From contig CAICTM010000391.1 of assembly GCA_903772945.1 (NCBI GenBank), positions 1 to 64,000 on the forward strand: DNA of 64,000 bases, in the 5' to 3' direction. This document shows, in pieces, positions 1 through 10,091 of the stretch (position 1 is the first letter of the stretch; each line of letters opens with the position of its first letter). The notes under the pieces are model-generated. The model was not told the DNA's origin and searched no databases. It saw only the letters and a program-made list of their open reading frames with translations. This DNA comes from Seminavis robusta (lineage: Eukaryota > Bacillariophyta > Bacillariophyceae > Naviculales > Naviculaceae). The translations under genes and the position numbers were made by a program.

Positions 1-2
1 TG

Positions 3-185
3 CTTCCCCTTGCGGTGGTTTCTTTCGTCCACGGAGTCACATCCCCTGTTATGAGAGCCCTTGCAAGGAACGGCGAAGCTGCAGGCCAGTCCCAAATTAC
101 AAGTTTCTTCAAACCCGGGAAGGTCATCGACAAGCCATGGAAGGCAAAGGAACAGTCTCTAGCAGCCATGGAATTCGAGATCTAA
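3..185 (+). CDS. 3' end of an unidentified ORF with a PCNA-box-like motif
   Basis: The frame is open from the window edge to the TAA at 183-185, so the start lies outside. About 60 residues are visible. The segment QSQITSFFKP (encoded about 93-122) fits the PIP-box consensus Q-x-x-I-x-x-F-F used by proteins that bind PCNA. PIP boxes occur in replication and repair proteins and in some transposases. The next ORF starts 25 bases downstream and has a transposon-like zinc-binding look, so both may belong to one element. No function is assigned. Confidence 0.4.
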   Translation, partial: LPLAVVSFVHGVTSPVMRALARNGEAAGQSQITSFFKPGKVIDKPWKAKEQSLAAMEFEI

Positions 186-209
186 GCTTTCACTCGAATT
201 TTCTTCTTC

Positions 210-521
210 ATGCCTGAGATATTTGACCGCAGCATCCTGGAAAAGCATTCGAGGTACAAGTTCATGGACCCAGCAACAGCCAAAGAAGGACTCAAGACTC
301 CATGCCCCCATTGTGGCACCAACAAGCATGTGTCTTTGGTTATCAGAAATGGCCTCAAGCTAGGCCAACACAGAGCAATTGCTTCCTTCAGGGGTCGCAT
401 ACCAATGTACTGCTTCATCTACAAGTGTGACAATAAACAATGCACTGGAGGGAAGGCTCTGCTGCAGTGCTTTGAGGTCAAGCCAGAAGACCATGTGTTC
501 CACTCCCACTACTGTAGCTAG
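210..521 (+). CDS. Small Cys-rich protein, possible transposon fragment
   Basis: An ATG-started frame of 103 residues. It holds CPHCGTNKHVSL near residue 33 and CDNKQCTGGKALLQC near residue 74, so two Cys pairs (C-x2-C and C-x4-C) about 40 residues apart, which could bind one zinc. This resembles the short zinc-binding modules found with DDE-type transposase genes in fungi and algae, but I cannot name the family with confidence. It ends in HYCS, followed by a spacer with a GGGGCTCAACC-type repeat (near 540-595). It may be the remains of a longer coding region that includes the frame ending at 185. Confidence 0.35.
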   Translation: MPEIFDRSILEKHSRYKFMDPATAKEGLKTPCPHCGTNKHVSLVIRNGLKLGQHRAIASFRGRIPMYCFIYKCDNKQCTGGKALLQCFEVKPEDHVFHSHYCS

Positions 522-756
522 CTAGCTTGGTGGTTGGGCCCCAAGGGGCCCAATCTTTATGGTTCAGAGCCCCCTACGGGGGCTCAACCTTTATAGTACT
601 AGCTTAAAAAATTTTCCTAATAAAGCAGCACCCTCATCAGAACCGAGACTTCCTTTGGATCAAATACTAACACTCTCCCCAGAACACCGCATAACTGCAC
701 CTGTAGACAAAAGCACTTCATAGAAAGGTATAAATCAAATCAAGTCAAAAGCAGAA

Positions 757-1809
757 ATGGCGTACAAAATTGACGAGAGAAACAAGAACTTATTTGCCAT
801 TGTCGATGACAAGATCGTGCCTCGATCGGAAGCCTCCATTCCAATTTGGGATGCTGGATTCCTCCATGGGAAACAGATTTGGAGCAGTCCGAGGCTCGTC
901 AATGGAAAAATCTTTCGTTTGCAAGATCATCTCGATAAGATCCGACATGGCATTCAAGCCATGAATTGCAAAATTGTTCCCGACGATGCCGTCTTTCGAA
1001 AGGCCATTCGCAATGTGCTGGTAAGTAGGCGTACCGTAGCTTACCGCACGGCTACAAATAAATGTAATCCATGGTCAGCGTAAATGTCTCACTTTTTCTG
1101 ACTCTTTCTATTGGAACTACAGGTTGCCAATAAAATGCAAGGGGCGACAGGAGTGCACATTCGCATTGTTTATACCCCTGGAACTCAAGTGACAGCCAGC
1201 ATGAACATGAAAGCCGTCGTCAATTGGGATGGGACTCCCGCACCGCCGAGAATCATTGTCATGCCAGAATGGCGTGGCATGGGGACCATCTATGACACGG
1301 TCAAGGGTGAAAAAGCCATCATTTCGCAGTACAGGAGACCCTCTCCACAATTCGCCGACCAACGAATTCACAGCAACAACCAAATCCACTCGTCACTGGC
1401 ATGTGATGAGGCCGTCCAAGCCGGTGTGGCAGCTGCGTTAATGTTGGATGCGGACGGGTTTGTAGCAGAAGCGCACGCCTCTCACATGGCCATTATCAAG
1501 GATGGCAAATTCTATACACCGCATGTTCGTTGCTGCCCCCCTGGTGTCACTCGAAAAGTACTTTTGGAGGTTTGTCAGTCCAACGACATTCCGGCCATGG
1601 AGGATGATATTACTGTAGAACGATTGATGGATGCTGATGAAGTCATGATTATGGGTACCATGTCAGGACCCATATCGATTACTCACGTGGATGGAAATGT
1701 CATTGGAGACGGGGAGATTGGACCCATGACGACACGGCTCAAAGCACTCTACAACGACGCCATGGCGGATGAGAAGAACCTTTTTGACATCTTTGCCGAA
1801 GAAGAGTGA
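757..1809 (+). CDS. PLP-fold class IV aminotransferase-like protein, Schiff-base Lys apparently missing
   Basis: Two exons, 757-1020 and 1123-1809, flank a GT-AG intron (1021-1122, donor GTAAGT, phase 0) and give 316 residues, a normal size for the family. The N-terminal block SIPIWDAGFLHGKQIW and LVNGKIFRLQDHLDKI match the start of branched-chain / D-amino-acid aminotransferases. The C-terminal half has LDADGFVAEAHASH and IIKDGKFYTP, matching the usual D-x-x-G-x-V-x-E and V-x-D-G-x-x-x-T-P blocks. The catalytic lysine normally sits just before the N-rich segment; here it reads ADQRIHSNNQIHSSLA with Arg, and no Lys nearby. The protein may therefore lack aminotransferase activity or use another chemistry. 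Fold assignment is firm, activity is not. Confidence 0.85.
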
Positions 1810-2745
1810 TGCTAGCTAGATATTGTAGTGTACTACCAGCACTGGTACTAGTGAATTCAACGCTCAACTATCGTGCTGCTCTGGTGACGTTTTTTATGGT
1901 CTTTCAGAGCTTTGATCTTGTAGTCTGTTGCGGTAGGACCATGAGGGGGTCCGGGAGTTGAGTTGGTCCAGGTACCGGTACTAGTCCTTGAGTTAGTCTG
2001 GGAGTGCGACTTGATGATGGACCTGCGTATGGCTGGATTATGGGGTGAGTGCGGCCTGCAACTGGAACTAGTCTGGAAGTGGACCCTCGTGTTGATCCTC
2101 GAGTGGGACCTGGTAATGGAGGAGCTGCTTGTGTTTCAGTTGTCCCTCCCTACAGAGTGACATGCGCTCTTTTTGGTCAAGGTGTGGTGAAGGCCCTGCC
2201 AGATACACAGTACCGGGTCTTTCCACTGTTATTGCCATCGGCCTACTAGCTAGTGAGCTACGGTAGCTTGCTAGATCTAGATTTCAATAATAGCTCCAAT
2301 GCCACTCATTTATGTCTCCGTGGATCCAGCAAATACACGCCCTTCCACCCTTGTGTTGCTTCGACCCCGATCCAGAGACTTGCACAGACTTTTGCAAGAT
2401 CGACGAGGAAGCCGTTTGAAGGCTCCGACATTCAGTCGTGCTCTCCTTCAATGATGTCATCCACCGGAAGATTGCCTCCACTCATCGCGATCTTGCGTGA
2501 TGATGTGAGCAACGCGATGAGACAGCATCATTGGCCACTGCGCCATCGCAAAAAAGGACAGCAGCGGGTTTGACAGGCATGAAGGATATCTATTGGGTTT
2601 GGACAGTTAACCTAACTAATGATAGCTTTGGCTCAGCCCCACCATACCACAATACTTTACCAACGTTGTGGCTCTCACAATTTTAAAAACTTCTGTTCAC
2701 CACAGAAAGCTACGACAACAAGTTCATCAATCCACCAAAACCAAA
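1810..2745. other. Intergenic, no supported gene
   Basis: The stretch holds only short frames with poor composition. Around 1940-2130 a run of imperfect repeats of the type GGACC/TGGAGTTGGTCC and GAACTAGTCTGG gives purine/pyrimidine-skewed low complexity. The 3' end and terminator of the aminotransferase gene and the promoter of the decarboxylase gene must lie here, but I see no clear motif for either. Confidence 0.5.
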
Positions 2746-3636
2746 ATGCAACGATCCGTTTTGCTTACCGAACTCCGCGTCAAAGTCACGGGAGCATCAG
2801 TGGACTATGTGGGGTCTATAACCATCCACGAAGAATTCTGCGATGCTTTGGGGTTGCTGGAACGTCAAATGGTCCACATTCGCAATGAACGAACAGGGGT
2901 TGACCTATGGACGTATGTGATTCGGGGTGACAACACCCCTGCCGGCACTGTTTGCTTGAATGGTGCTGCGGCTCATTTGGTCCAAGTGGGAGATGTTGTT
3001 TCCATCACAGCTCATGGGTTGGCAACAACAATGACAGAAGCAAGCGACAATCCACGGCAATGGGATGCCGTCCGAAATGGAGTGACCCAAGTGGTGGCGC
3101 GCATGGGAAAACCATCCGTTACGTGGGCCGACAATGTAATGCTGGAATACGCCCGTGGCAAAGTCCATCGTCCACGTGTCACAGAAGTAGTGTCGGGAGA
3201 GGAAAACAATGTGATCTTTCCCGGTTTGATTTTGGATTCGGCGTGGGCACAAGAGGGCGGTCTTTGTCATGGCGAGTCTGTGCACGTGGTCAGTGTAACC
3301 AATGGACAACGGGACATTCTGACGGTACGCCATGCTCCAAAAGGCAGCCAGCAATGTGCCATTCACATGGGACAAGCCAACCAGTTTGCCACGCAAGGCT
3401 ACGGTTCCAGGCCGGGATATCAAGCAGGAGATATCATAATCGCCATGAACTATGGATACATCTCAAGAGCTGATGTTTTGAAAGGAAAGGCGCCGTCCAT
3501 GAAAATTTGCTTTCCTTTTGAACGGCCAGCCGAAAACCCAGCGGACGATGATTTTGGTGCCAAGAGCAAGCTGTACCAACTATGGGATAAATCTGCAAAC
3601 AACGGCAACAACAACAAGAGCAAAGTTACGCTGTAA
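2746..3636 (+). CDS. panD-like: Aspartate 1-decarboxylase-like protein with two PanD domains in tandem
   Basis: PanD makes beta-alanine from aspartate for pantothenate and coenzyme A. The enzyme cleaves itself at Gly-Ser to form a pyruvoyl group. I chose the ATG at 2746 because the protein then begins MQRSVLLTELRVKVTG, as PanD does; an upstream GTG would add 26 residues. Domain 1 (residues 1-95) has DYVGSITI with the Gly-Ser cleavage site, WTYVI and CLNGAAAH. Domain 2 (about 135-260) begins GKVHRPRVTEV and continues GESVHVVSVTNGQR and YQAGDIIIAMNYG, a second PanD copy whose cleavage site is replaced by PG. Domain 1 lacks the equivalents of E. coli Lys9 and Arg54, while domain 2 keeps both. 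The tail is polar and Asn-rich. PanD is mainly bacterial, so acquisition by transfer is likely (inference). Confidence 0.85.
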   Translation: MQRSVLLTELRVKVTGASVDYVGSITIHEEFCDALGLLERQMVHIRNERTGVDLWTYVIRGDNTPAGTVCLNGAAAHLVQVGDVVSITAHGLATTMTEASDNPRQWDAVRNGVTQVVARMGKPSVTWADNVMLEYARGKVHRPRVTEVVSGEENNVIFPGLILDSAWAQEGGLCHGESVHVVSVTNGQRDILTVRHAPKGSQQCAIHMGQANQFATQGYGSRPGYQAGDIIIAMNYGYISRADVLKGKAPSMKICFPFERPAENPADDDFGAKSKLYQLWDKSANNGNNNKSKVTL

Positions 3637-4595
3637 TTGTGTTCTCACACGATGGGTGTTTCTCCCGCTTTGGTATGGTTCATGTTCGATTAAAAATTAA
3701 TATATACAATACTGGTTGAGCCGTCCACTGTCCAGGATCCAGAAAGTTACAGCGAGCTCTGTCCTCACATCTTTCAGCAGTGGTAAATTTCCTTTTACCA
3801 CGGAATTGATATAATAAACGTTGCATGCTTTTTGTATGTGGAGAGTTTGGAATACGGACATTTCCGTAGTCTACTAGTAGCCTTCTAGGTCGTCAAAGCA
3901 CAGTATATCTTGTACCGGGACTAAACAAGTAGCAGAAGTAGCGGCAGTATCCCACTCATTCAGAGTAAGAAGGGCGCTTGTTCCCCCACAATTCAGGACT
4001 CTGCCTCCTTTCTTCGTTCTAAAGCTTGTTCCTGGGGTCTGGCAAGCAAAGAACTGGCTGGTCTTGCCGTGGCACTCTGCCAGCTTCAAACCAGGAACTT
4101 TGGCCATAAAGGCCAGCCTTCACTCCTGGTCCACATCCAGACCAACTTTAGGACCTATTACTGGACCTGCCCCAAGTTAGTTCAACTCTAGCTAGTACGG
4201 TAGGCAACACACCTGGACCAACTAACGGACAGAAAAGCTCGATCTGGTCGATCTCCGGTCCCCACTCCTACTTGACTCGACTCGACCCGACCTGCTTGCA
4301 CCTAACATAAACCCGTTATTAATAAACCTTGAAGCCCAACTTCGTCTATGACCGTACCGTAGGCATGCACCACCATTCCAACCACACCACTCAGCATGGT
4401 TGATACCATTGTATTCGAAGACACGCAGGAGAAGCTTTTCAATTCCACGCTATGGTACATGAAGCGTGGAGATTGTCGATTTCATGTGAGACTACTGGTA
4501 CGGGAATGTTGCCACACGACCCATCTACGAACAGGAAGATCCCGAGCCCCAGCCAAAACTGCCCTTAAATCCCGTGGACAGTCTTGATCGTACCT
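3637..4595. other. Intergenic; weak short ORF at 4396-4587
   Basis: No convincing gene. A 63-codon frame at 4396-4587 begins MVDTIVFEDTQEKLFNST in a plausible ATG context, but its second half looks like translated noise. It could be a truncated gene start. The rest is AT-rich spacer with scattered ACCAGGAAC / TGGTCC words. Confidence 0.35.
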
Positions 4596-4599
4596 AGGT

Positions 4600-4795
4600 T
4601 GTCCTTTAAGTAAAAGGTCCCGTAAATCGTCCCTTAAGAGTGAATCGTCCCTTAGAGGTAAATCGTCATACTACTCGTAGTACGATTTTATTAAAGAGAG
4701 TTCGCAAACAGTTATAATTTTTGGGTAAATCGTCCCTTAAACCGTCACTTAAATCGTAATCGTCCCTTAAATCGTCCCCTATCTTGTCGTGTTTG
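4600..4795. repeat. Cluster of degenerate AATCGTCCCTTAA motifs
   Basis: About seven copies of a 13-base word close to AATCGTCCCTTAA lie here, with variants such as AATCGTCCCTTAG, CCGTCACTTAA and AATCGTCCCCTAT. Spacing is irregular (about 12-60 bases). The word is related to the TCGTCTCCTAAAT motif that fills the element at 17.9-18.3 kb; both fit TCGTCYCYTA. No coding frame runs through it and I see no flanking inverted repeat. Confidence 0.6.
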
Positions 4796-4938
4796 TTTTG
4801 TCGGGATCTTCCAGCCTCCTCAAAAGCAAGAGCACCTCGATGATGGCCATCGACATCTGGCCGATGAAACCTCGGGAATTTTCGTATCATGATGCCATGT
4901 ACCACCAGTATGCACCAAAACCTGAAAGGACCTCAACA

Positions 4939-4975
4939 CATCGCGAAACGGAGATAATTGGATTGTTTCGCGATG
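4939..4975. repeat. Perfect 11-bp inverted repeat (hairpin), CATCGCGAAAC
   Basis: CATCGCGAAAC at 4939-4949 is repeated in inverted order at 4965-4975 with a 15-base loop. It lies about 135 bases upstream of the J-domain gene start. Function unknown. Confidence 0.7.
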
Positions 4976-5109
4976 AAACGTATGATTAATCAAGGTGATC
5001 CATGACCATAAGATCGCATCTATAATTTCATCACCTTAGTGGTTGCTTTGTTCCGGATTACTTTTTCTTCTGTGAATTCAATTCCATTCCTATCCATCAA
5101 TCCTCCACC

Positions 5110-6511
5110 ATGGTCGACACGTTGGACAAGATTCTTGCGACGAACAACTTCTATGCCATTCTCGGCGTGACCTCGGATGCCTCCAAGTCGGAGATATCCA
5201 AGAGCTACAAGCGCCTCTCTCTAAAGGTCCATCCCGACAAGCACTCTTCCGGAACAGAGGACGTCAAGGAGAAGGCAAAGCGAGCCTTTCAAAAGTTAAA
5301 TCAAGCCACCAAACTCTGTCGGATCCCAGTGCGCGCAGGCTATACGATGCTCAAAACCAACGGCAAGAAGCTAACCAACGACAAAGAGAGGCTGAGCAAC
5401 GGCGACGAGAGGAACAACGCAAACGTGAAGAATGGCAACGTCAACAAGAGCAACAGCGGCGGGAAGCGGAGCGGAGACGCCAACAAGAGCTGACCGAAGA
5501 CGACAAGAAGAGATACGTCGCCAGCAAAGACGCCAGCAAGAAGCCGAACAAAGGCGCCGAGAAGAAGAAGCGAACAAAGACGAGCCCAAGAGGAAGCATG
5601 GCAACGCCAACAAGAGCAACAGCGGCGGGAAGCGGAGCGGAGACGCCAACAAGAGGCTGACGAAGACGACAAGAAGAGATACGTCGCCAGCAAGAAGAAC
5701 AAAGACGCCAGCAAGAAGCCGAACAAAGGCGCCGAGAAGAAGAAGCCGAACAAAGACGAGCCCAAGAGGAAGCATGGCAACGCCAACAAGAGCAACAGCG
5801 GCGGGAAGCGGAGCGGAGACGCCAACAAGAGGCTGACGAAGACGACAAGAAGAGATACGTCGACAGCAACAAGAACAAAGACGTCGAGAAGAAGCTGAAC
5901 AAAGACGCCAGCAAGAAGCCGAACAAAGGCGCCGAGAAGAAGAAGCCGAACAAAGACGAGCCCAAGAGGAGGCATGGCAAAGACACCATCAAGAGGAACA
6001 AAGGCGACGCAAAGAACGATGTCAGAGAGAAGGAAAACAGCAGGCATCCGATGGCAGACAGGATGGAGAGAAGAAAACACAAACATTTGGCAGAAAACAG
6101 AACGGTGAATTCTGTAAAATTTGCATTGAACAGCAGCGATACTGTCATCACCACAAGAGCCAGGATCCATCTTACCAACACAGCCATCAGAGTGCTCGTC
6201 ACAACAATCCACAAAACCAGGAAAACCACCCAAATCAGCAGCAGCAAAAGACGTTTGGCAAAAAACTCAATGGTGAATATTGCAAACGTTGCATCAATAT
6301 GCAGGGATTCTGTTGGCAACACAAAGACCAGAATCCATTCTGCAATGCGAGCTCTTCCAACAGCCGTTCTCAACAAAAGGCTAGCAGCAACCAGCAACAA
6401 CAACAAAAGACATTTGGCAAAACAAAAAGTGGAGAGTACTGCAAGAATTGCATCAAGCAACAACGATACTGCAGCCAACACAAGCGTCAGGACCCAGCAT
6501 ATTACCGTTGA
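5110..6511 (+). pseudogene. J-domain protein with Arg/Gln/Glu-rich repeats and three Cys/His motifs; frame interrupted
   Basis: The first frame encodes a J domain: NNFYAILGVTSDAS at residue 12 and the diagnostic HPD in KVHPDKHSSG. J domains stimulate Hsp70. After residue about 68 the J-domain continuation TLSDPSARRLYDAQ is found in another frame, one base short. It then runs into Arg/Gln/Glu-rich coiled-coil repeats of about 180 bp (three copies, 5430-6000). The C-terminal part (frame ending 6511) has three copies of a motif with the pattern E-[FYC]-C-K-x-C-I-x5-[FY]-C-x2-H-K, for example YCKNCIKQQRYCSQHK, likely zinc-binding. Coding frame changes at several places, including the same place in each of the three repeats. 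This is either a decayed gene or one damaged by assembly errors. The antisense frames across the repeats are composition artefacts. Confidence 0.65.
5430..6000 (+). repeat. Tandem repeat of about 180 bp, three copies, in the J-domain gene
   Basis: Units share GCATGGCAACGCCAACAAG and GAGATACGTCG as landmarks. One reading frame gives a natural RRQEEIRRQQ / WQRQQEQQRREAERRR coiled-coil. The copies differ by small insertions, for example an extra AAGAAC block. Confidence 0.75.
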
Positions 6512-6904
6512 GATTAAGAGCCATCCAACTGAGCGATCCTAAGGCTTGCTTTTAAAATAACCTCCTGTTGTAAACTTGCAACTTTACACGAGCATTGTCA
6601 TGGAAGATTTTTTTCAGTACTTGCCTCTGTTGGCTCTCTTGTGGACTTCCTTGCTTGGCCCCTCTACTAGTGGTTAGTTATCACCTAGCTAGCTGGCTAG
6701 GCAGACACCGATTTGATGGCAAAGAAAGAAAAATAGTCTCGTTATGGATACTTACGGTAGTTATGAAAGATATTGAATGAAAAGCCCACAATAGCACCCC
6801 GAAATGCATGAGTATTCATGTGCCTGTCCATAGCTCTGCTTCATTTGATCACATTATTAATATTGCATGATGGGTGGGCTGGTACGGTAACATCAAAGGT
6901 TGGT
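6512..6904. other. Intergenic, convergent gene ends
   Basis: The J-domain gene and the minus-strand Cys-rich gene end towards each other here. The spacer is AT-rich with CTAGCTAGCTGGCTAG near 6690. Nothing else seen. Confidence 0.4.
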
Positions 6905-8216
6905 CTACAAGAACGAAAGCAGACTTGCCGCCAACATCACAACTGCAGACTCGAGAAGTATCGTTTGTCGTGTTGACTTGGATTCCAATACACCACTGGG
7001 AACTTCTCTGTCACCCTTCAATTCCGCATCGCTGCTGCTTTTTTCGACATTCACCGAAGAGTCGTAACAGGGTTCTGTGCTGTTTGTGTCACAAGGCATG
7101 TCCGCCTCCGTCAAAAGGCACTCTCTGAGTGTCGCGTTGCATTCGTACTGATAGCAAGGGGAAGCACTGCAAGGGAGCAGAGGGCAGTCAAATGTACTAT
7201 TGCATGGTAACGTATTGTTGTTGTTGTTGTTGATATGAAAAGATTCTCCCATGTCATCCTCTCCCGAGAGACAATACTCGTCGGTGCAAATAGAGCCACA
7301 GTGGCCGCAGCTTTCGTTGCAACATGGCTCATTGTAGCACGTATTTGGACCACAAGGAGTTCCCTGAGGCGCCACTGGATTATCACCGCCATCTGGCTTG
7401 GAAGGAGGTTGTGGTACACATAGACCACCATCACACACATTGTCATCACATGGTGCTGCAAAGCAACTAATGGGGGGACAGTCGCTATCTTGGGTGCATT
7501 CAGGATTTGGTGGGTTGGCCTCCACACCACAGGTACCGTCTATTGCATACGCAGCAGGGCATGGCGGAATCAAACAGTTGATCAGTGGACAGTCAGAGTC
7601 AATAGAACACGGAGTTTCTCCAGGAATTGCTAGATTGTCTCCATCGGAGGCGGGAACACAAAACCACCATCACAGACTTGGCATCCATGGGCTGCAAAGC
7701 AAGTGATCTGGACAGTCACTATCTTGGGACATTCTGGTTTGGTGGGTTGGCCTCCACACCACAGGTACCACTATTGCATACAGCAGCAGGGCATGGCGCA
7801 ATCAAACAGTTGATCAGTGGACAGTCAGAGTCAACAGGAACACGGAGTGCTGCACCTGTGTTGGGAGTTTCTTCGGTAGGATTCTCTTCAGGTTTTGCTA
7901 GATTGTCTCCATCTGGAGGCCGAGGAACACACAGACCACCATCACAGACGTTGGCATCACATGGTGCTGCAAAGCAAGTGATTTCCGGACAGTCACTATC
8001 CTGGAGGCATTCTGGGTTTGGTGGGTTGGCCTCCACACCACAGGTACCATCTGTGCAGACAGCAGCAGGGCAAGGCGCAATCAAACAGTTGATCAGTGGA
8101 CAGTCAGAATCCACAGAGCAAGGTGTGTTGCTACCAGGAACATCACCAAAGCTAGTTGCAGCTGGGCCACTCAAAAGGCGGAATACCACTGCTATCGCCA
8201 GTCTTCTAATCTTCAT
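6905..8216 (-). pseudogene. Cys-rich secreted, possibly GPI-anchored, repeat protein; frame interrupted
   Basis: The start at 8216 gives MKIRRLAIAVVFRLL, a signal peptide. Then come repeated Cys modules of the pattern CSVDSDCPLINCLIAPCPAA, C-TDGTCGVEANPPNPEC, QDSDCPEITCFAAPC and NVCDGGLCVP. The first frame runs to 7719 and the last from 7573 to 6905; between them the same modules continue but with several single-base shifts. The C-terminal part has GTPCGPNTCYNEPCCNESC, a poly-Asn run from a GTT microsatellite (7214-7233), and a hydrophobic end AVVMLAASLLSFL suitable for a GPI signal. It is a paralogue of the plus-strand gene at 15.45 kb. Likely cell-surface or extracellular; function unknown. 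Breaks sit in near-identical repeats, where assemblies often err. Confidence 0.6.
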
Positions 8217-10091
8217 CTTGGAAAGTGATTGCTGTTCGTAGCAATGAAACAAAGCAAATGAGCTCCCCATCCATCAAACCGATATCCCACACTGCCGTGG
8301 CTCTTCGGGCTTCGTTTTGCGCTCCACCAAAACCTGGGCAATCGTGTGAGGCAGTCCTGGAAGAAAATTTCGGATACGGTAAGATTAAGGGTAAAAGTGA
8401 GATGTGATTGAATTCAAAATGAAGCAATCACGGTTTGGACAATGTCGGCACTATCTACCTACCGGTGTACCCCACACACCGTAGTACCGTAAAAGTACTT
8501 ACTTACCATACCGTACAACATCAGGCGTGACTGAGGACTCCCCCGGGGCATGGAGAAAATCAATGCCAACCCATGCCTACGTACCACTGCTTTCAGTCAT
8601 GGGATGGATAACTGCCAACCACTGTCAACCACTGTTTCGCGAAACAGTGGTGCCTTTCAACATGGCCTACCACTGTCTTATCACTATCTTTACGACTTTT
8701 TCGGCACTCTTTTCCACTATTTACCACTGTCAAAAAGATAGTGGTTGACAGTGCCACTGTTTACCACTGTCTACCACTGTCTTGATCATGGTTTACCTTG
8801 GTTGACATTGGATGGCACTGGATTTCTCCACCTCCCCGAGACTCAACTGCGTGGACCAACAAACACTCAAGGGGATCAAGTAACAATGGGTCGAAGCCAT
8901 TGTTTTCGCGATCTTTTGTTTGAGGAAAGTTGTGACTGTCGCTCGGGCCTTTTTCCTGCTGTTTCGATGCGAATAAGTGGTGGTTTGTTCCCTTTTCTGG
9001 ATGACCTCTTGTCTCTTTCGCGATGAGGTGGCTCCAGCTTTGTTCTTGGTTGGTAATGGGCTTCCGTTTTCTGAGAAGGGTGTTTTTGCACTTGGCCAGT
9101 AGTTGGCGGAAGGTGGAAGATGTGCGAGATGCTTTCTAGATCTTGCTGTGCAATTAAATTTGCAAGATCAACACCCGAACTAATAGTAGCTTGCTCTCAT
9201 GTGATCCATACGACTCTGGCCATCTGTCGATGGAGGCAATTGCAGCCAATTGGCCATCCAATGCTCCGATAGCTGCTCCGATGCATACTCTCACTTCCAA
9301 CAACTAGACTACATGTGCCAGGAAGCACCACACCACTTCAACAGGCTCTGGCTACTACTAGCTAGAGTACTTGTATGAGCTTCGTATGTATGTTAGCTGT
9401 ATTCACCTTTTAGATTCCAAGGTACCAGTGCCCTACTAGTACCGCAGTACACGCCACACGTTTGTGTGCAGATTGCAGATACCGGCACTATTGTACCAGT
9501 GGCTACATGCGTCTTCGTACTGGGAGACCTCTCTTTGAGTGTGATGCACTCCTCCATACTGAACCTACGAACTCCACCTTTATTTCTTTTTCGACCGAAG
9601 GAGTCATACAAATTTTTCTGCTTATTGCCGTTGTATGTCTATGACTGTCTTTGTGTCTCCACAACCAAGAAGAGTGAGGTACGTCAGCGCATAATTGCTT
9701 CTCGAAAGCAACAAAGGTTGTGATTTCTTTATTTCTAGCCATTACTATTGGGAGAAACGATGTTGACGTGGTATCGCAAGGCTATATCAATAAGTGGCTG
9801 GGCTATTGGCAGTGGCAATCGACGACTCCAAAAACGCCAGTTCTTTTTACAAAAACCTCCTTATGAACTCGACGACCTAGCTAGCTAGCTAGCTCTATGA
9901 GGTCAGCTATGAGGTCTCTATGAAACTGGTGTCTTCAATTTGCTAAGCCATCGCAGATATCCTTGGGGTTGAACAGCCTAGCAACTTTCTCTGCATCCAC
10001 TCTTCATTGGATCGGATTGTTGTGTTGATTCATTATTGTTTCATTTTTTCCCACCTGCATGCATGCATCTGCACTTTGTGTCTCTGCCTGA
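8217..10091. other. Long intergenic stretch with an ACCACTGT repeat cluster
   Basis: No supported gene in about 1.9 kb. From 8615 to 8790 the word ACCACTGT or its complement occurs about nine times, one pair forming a perfect palindrome (8628-8651). The remainder shows ACCGGTA-type words (8460-8500, 9478), a CTAGCTAGCTAGCTAG run near 9880 and a GCATGCATGCAT run near 10059, just before the next gene. Confidence 0.5.
8628..8651. repeat. Perfect 24-bp palindrome with TTTCGCGAAA core
   Basis: The 12 bases ACCACTGTTTCG are followed directly by their reverse complement, giving a loop-less palindrome. It sits inside the ACCACTGT cluster. Confidence 0.8.

Noticed and set aside
2905-3473. Minus and plus frames overlapping the decarboxylase
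   Set aside because: No domain sense and fully covered by the PanD-like frame with clear motifs.
5340-6481. Long minus-strand frames (about 300-346 codons) rich in Leu, Ser and Phe
   Set aside because: They are the antisense of Arg/Gln/Glu-rich repeats; composition and repeat period explain the lack of stops.
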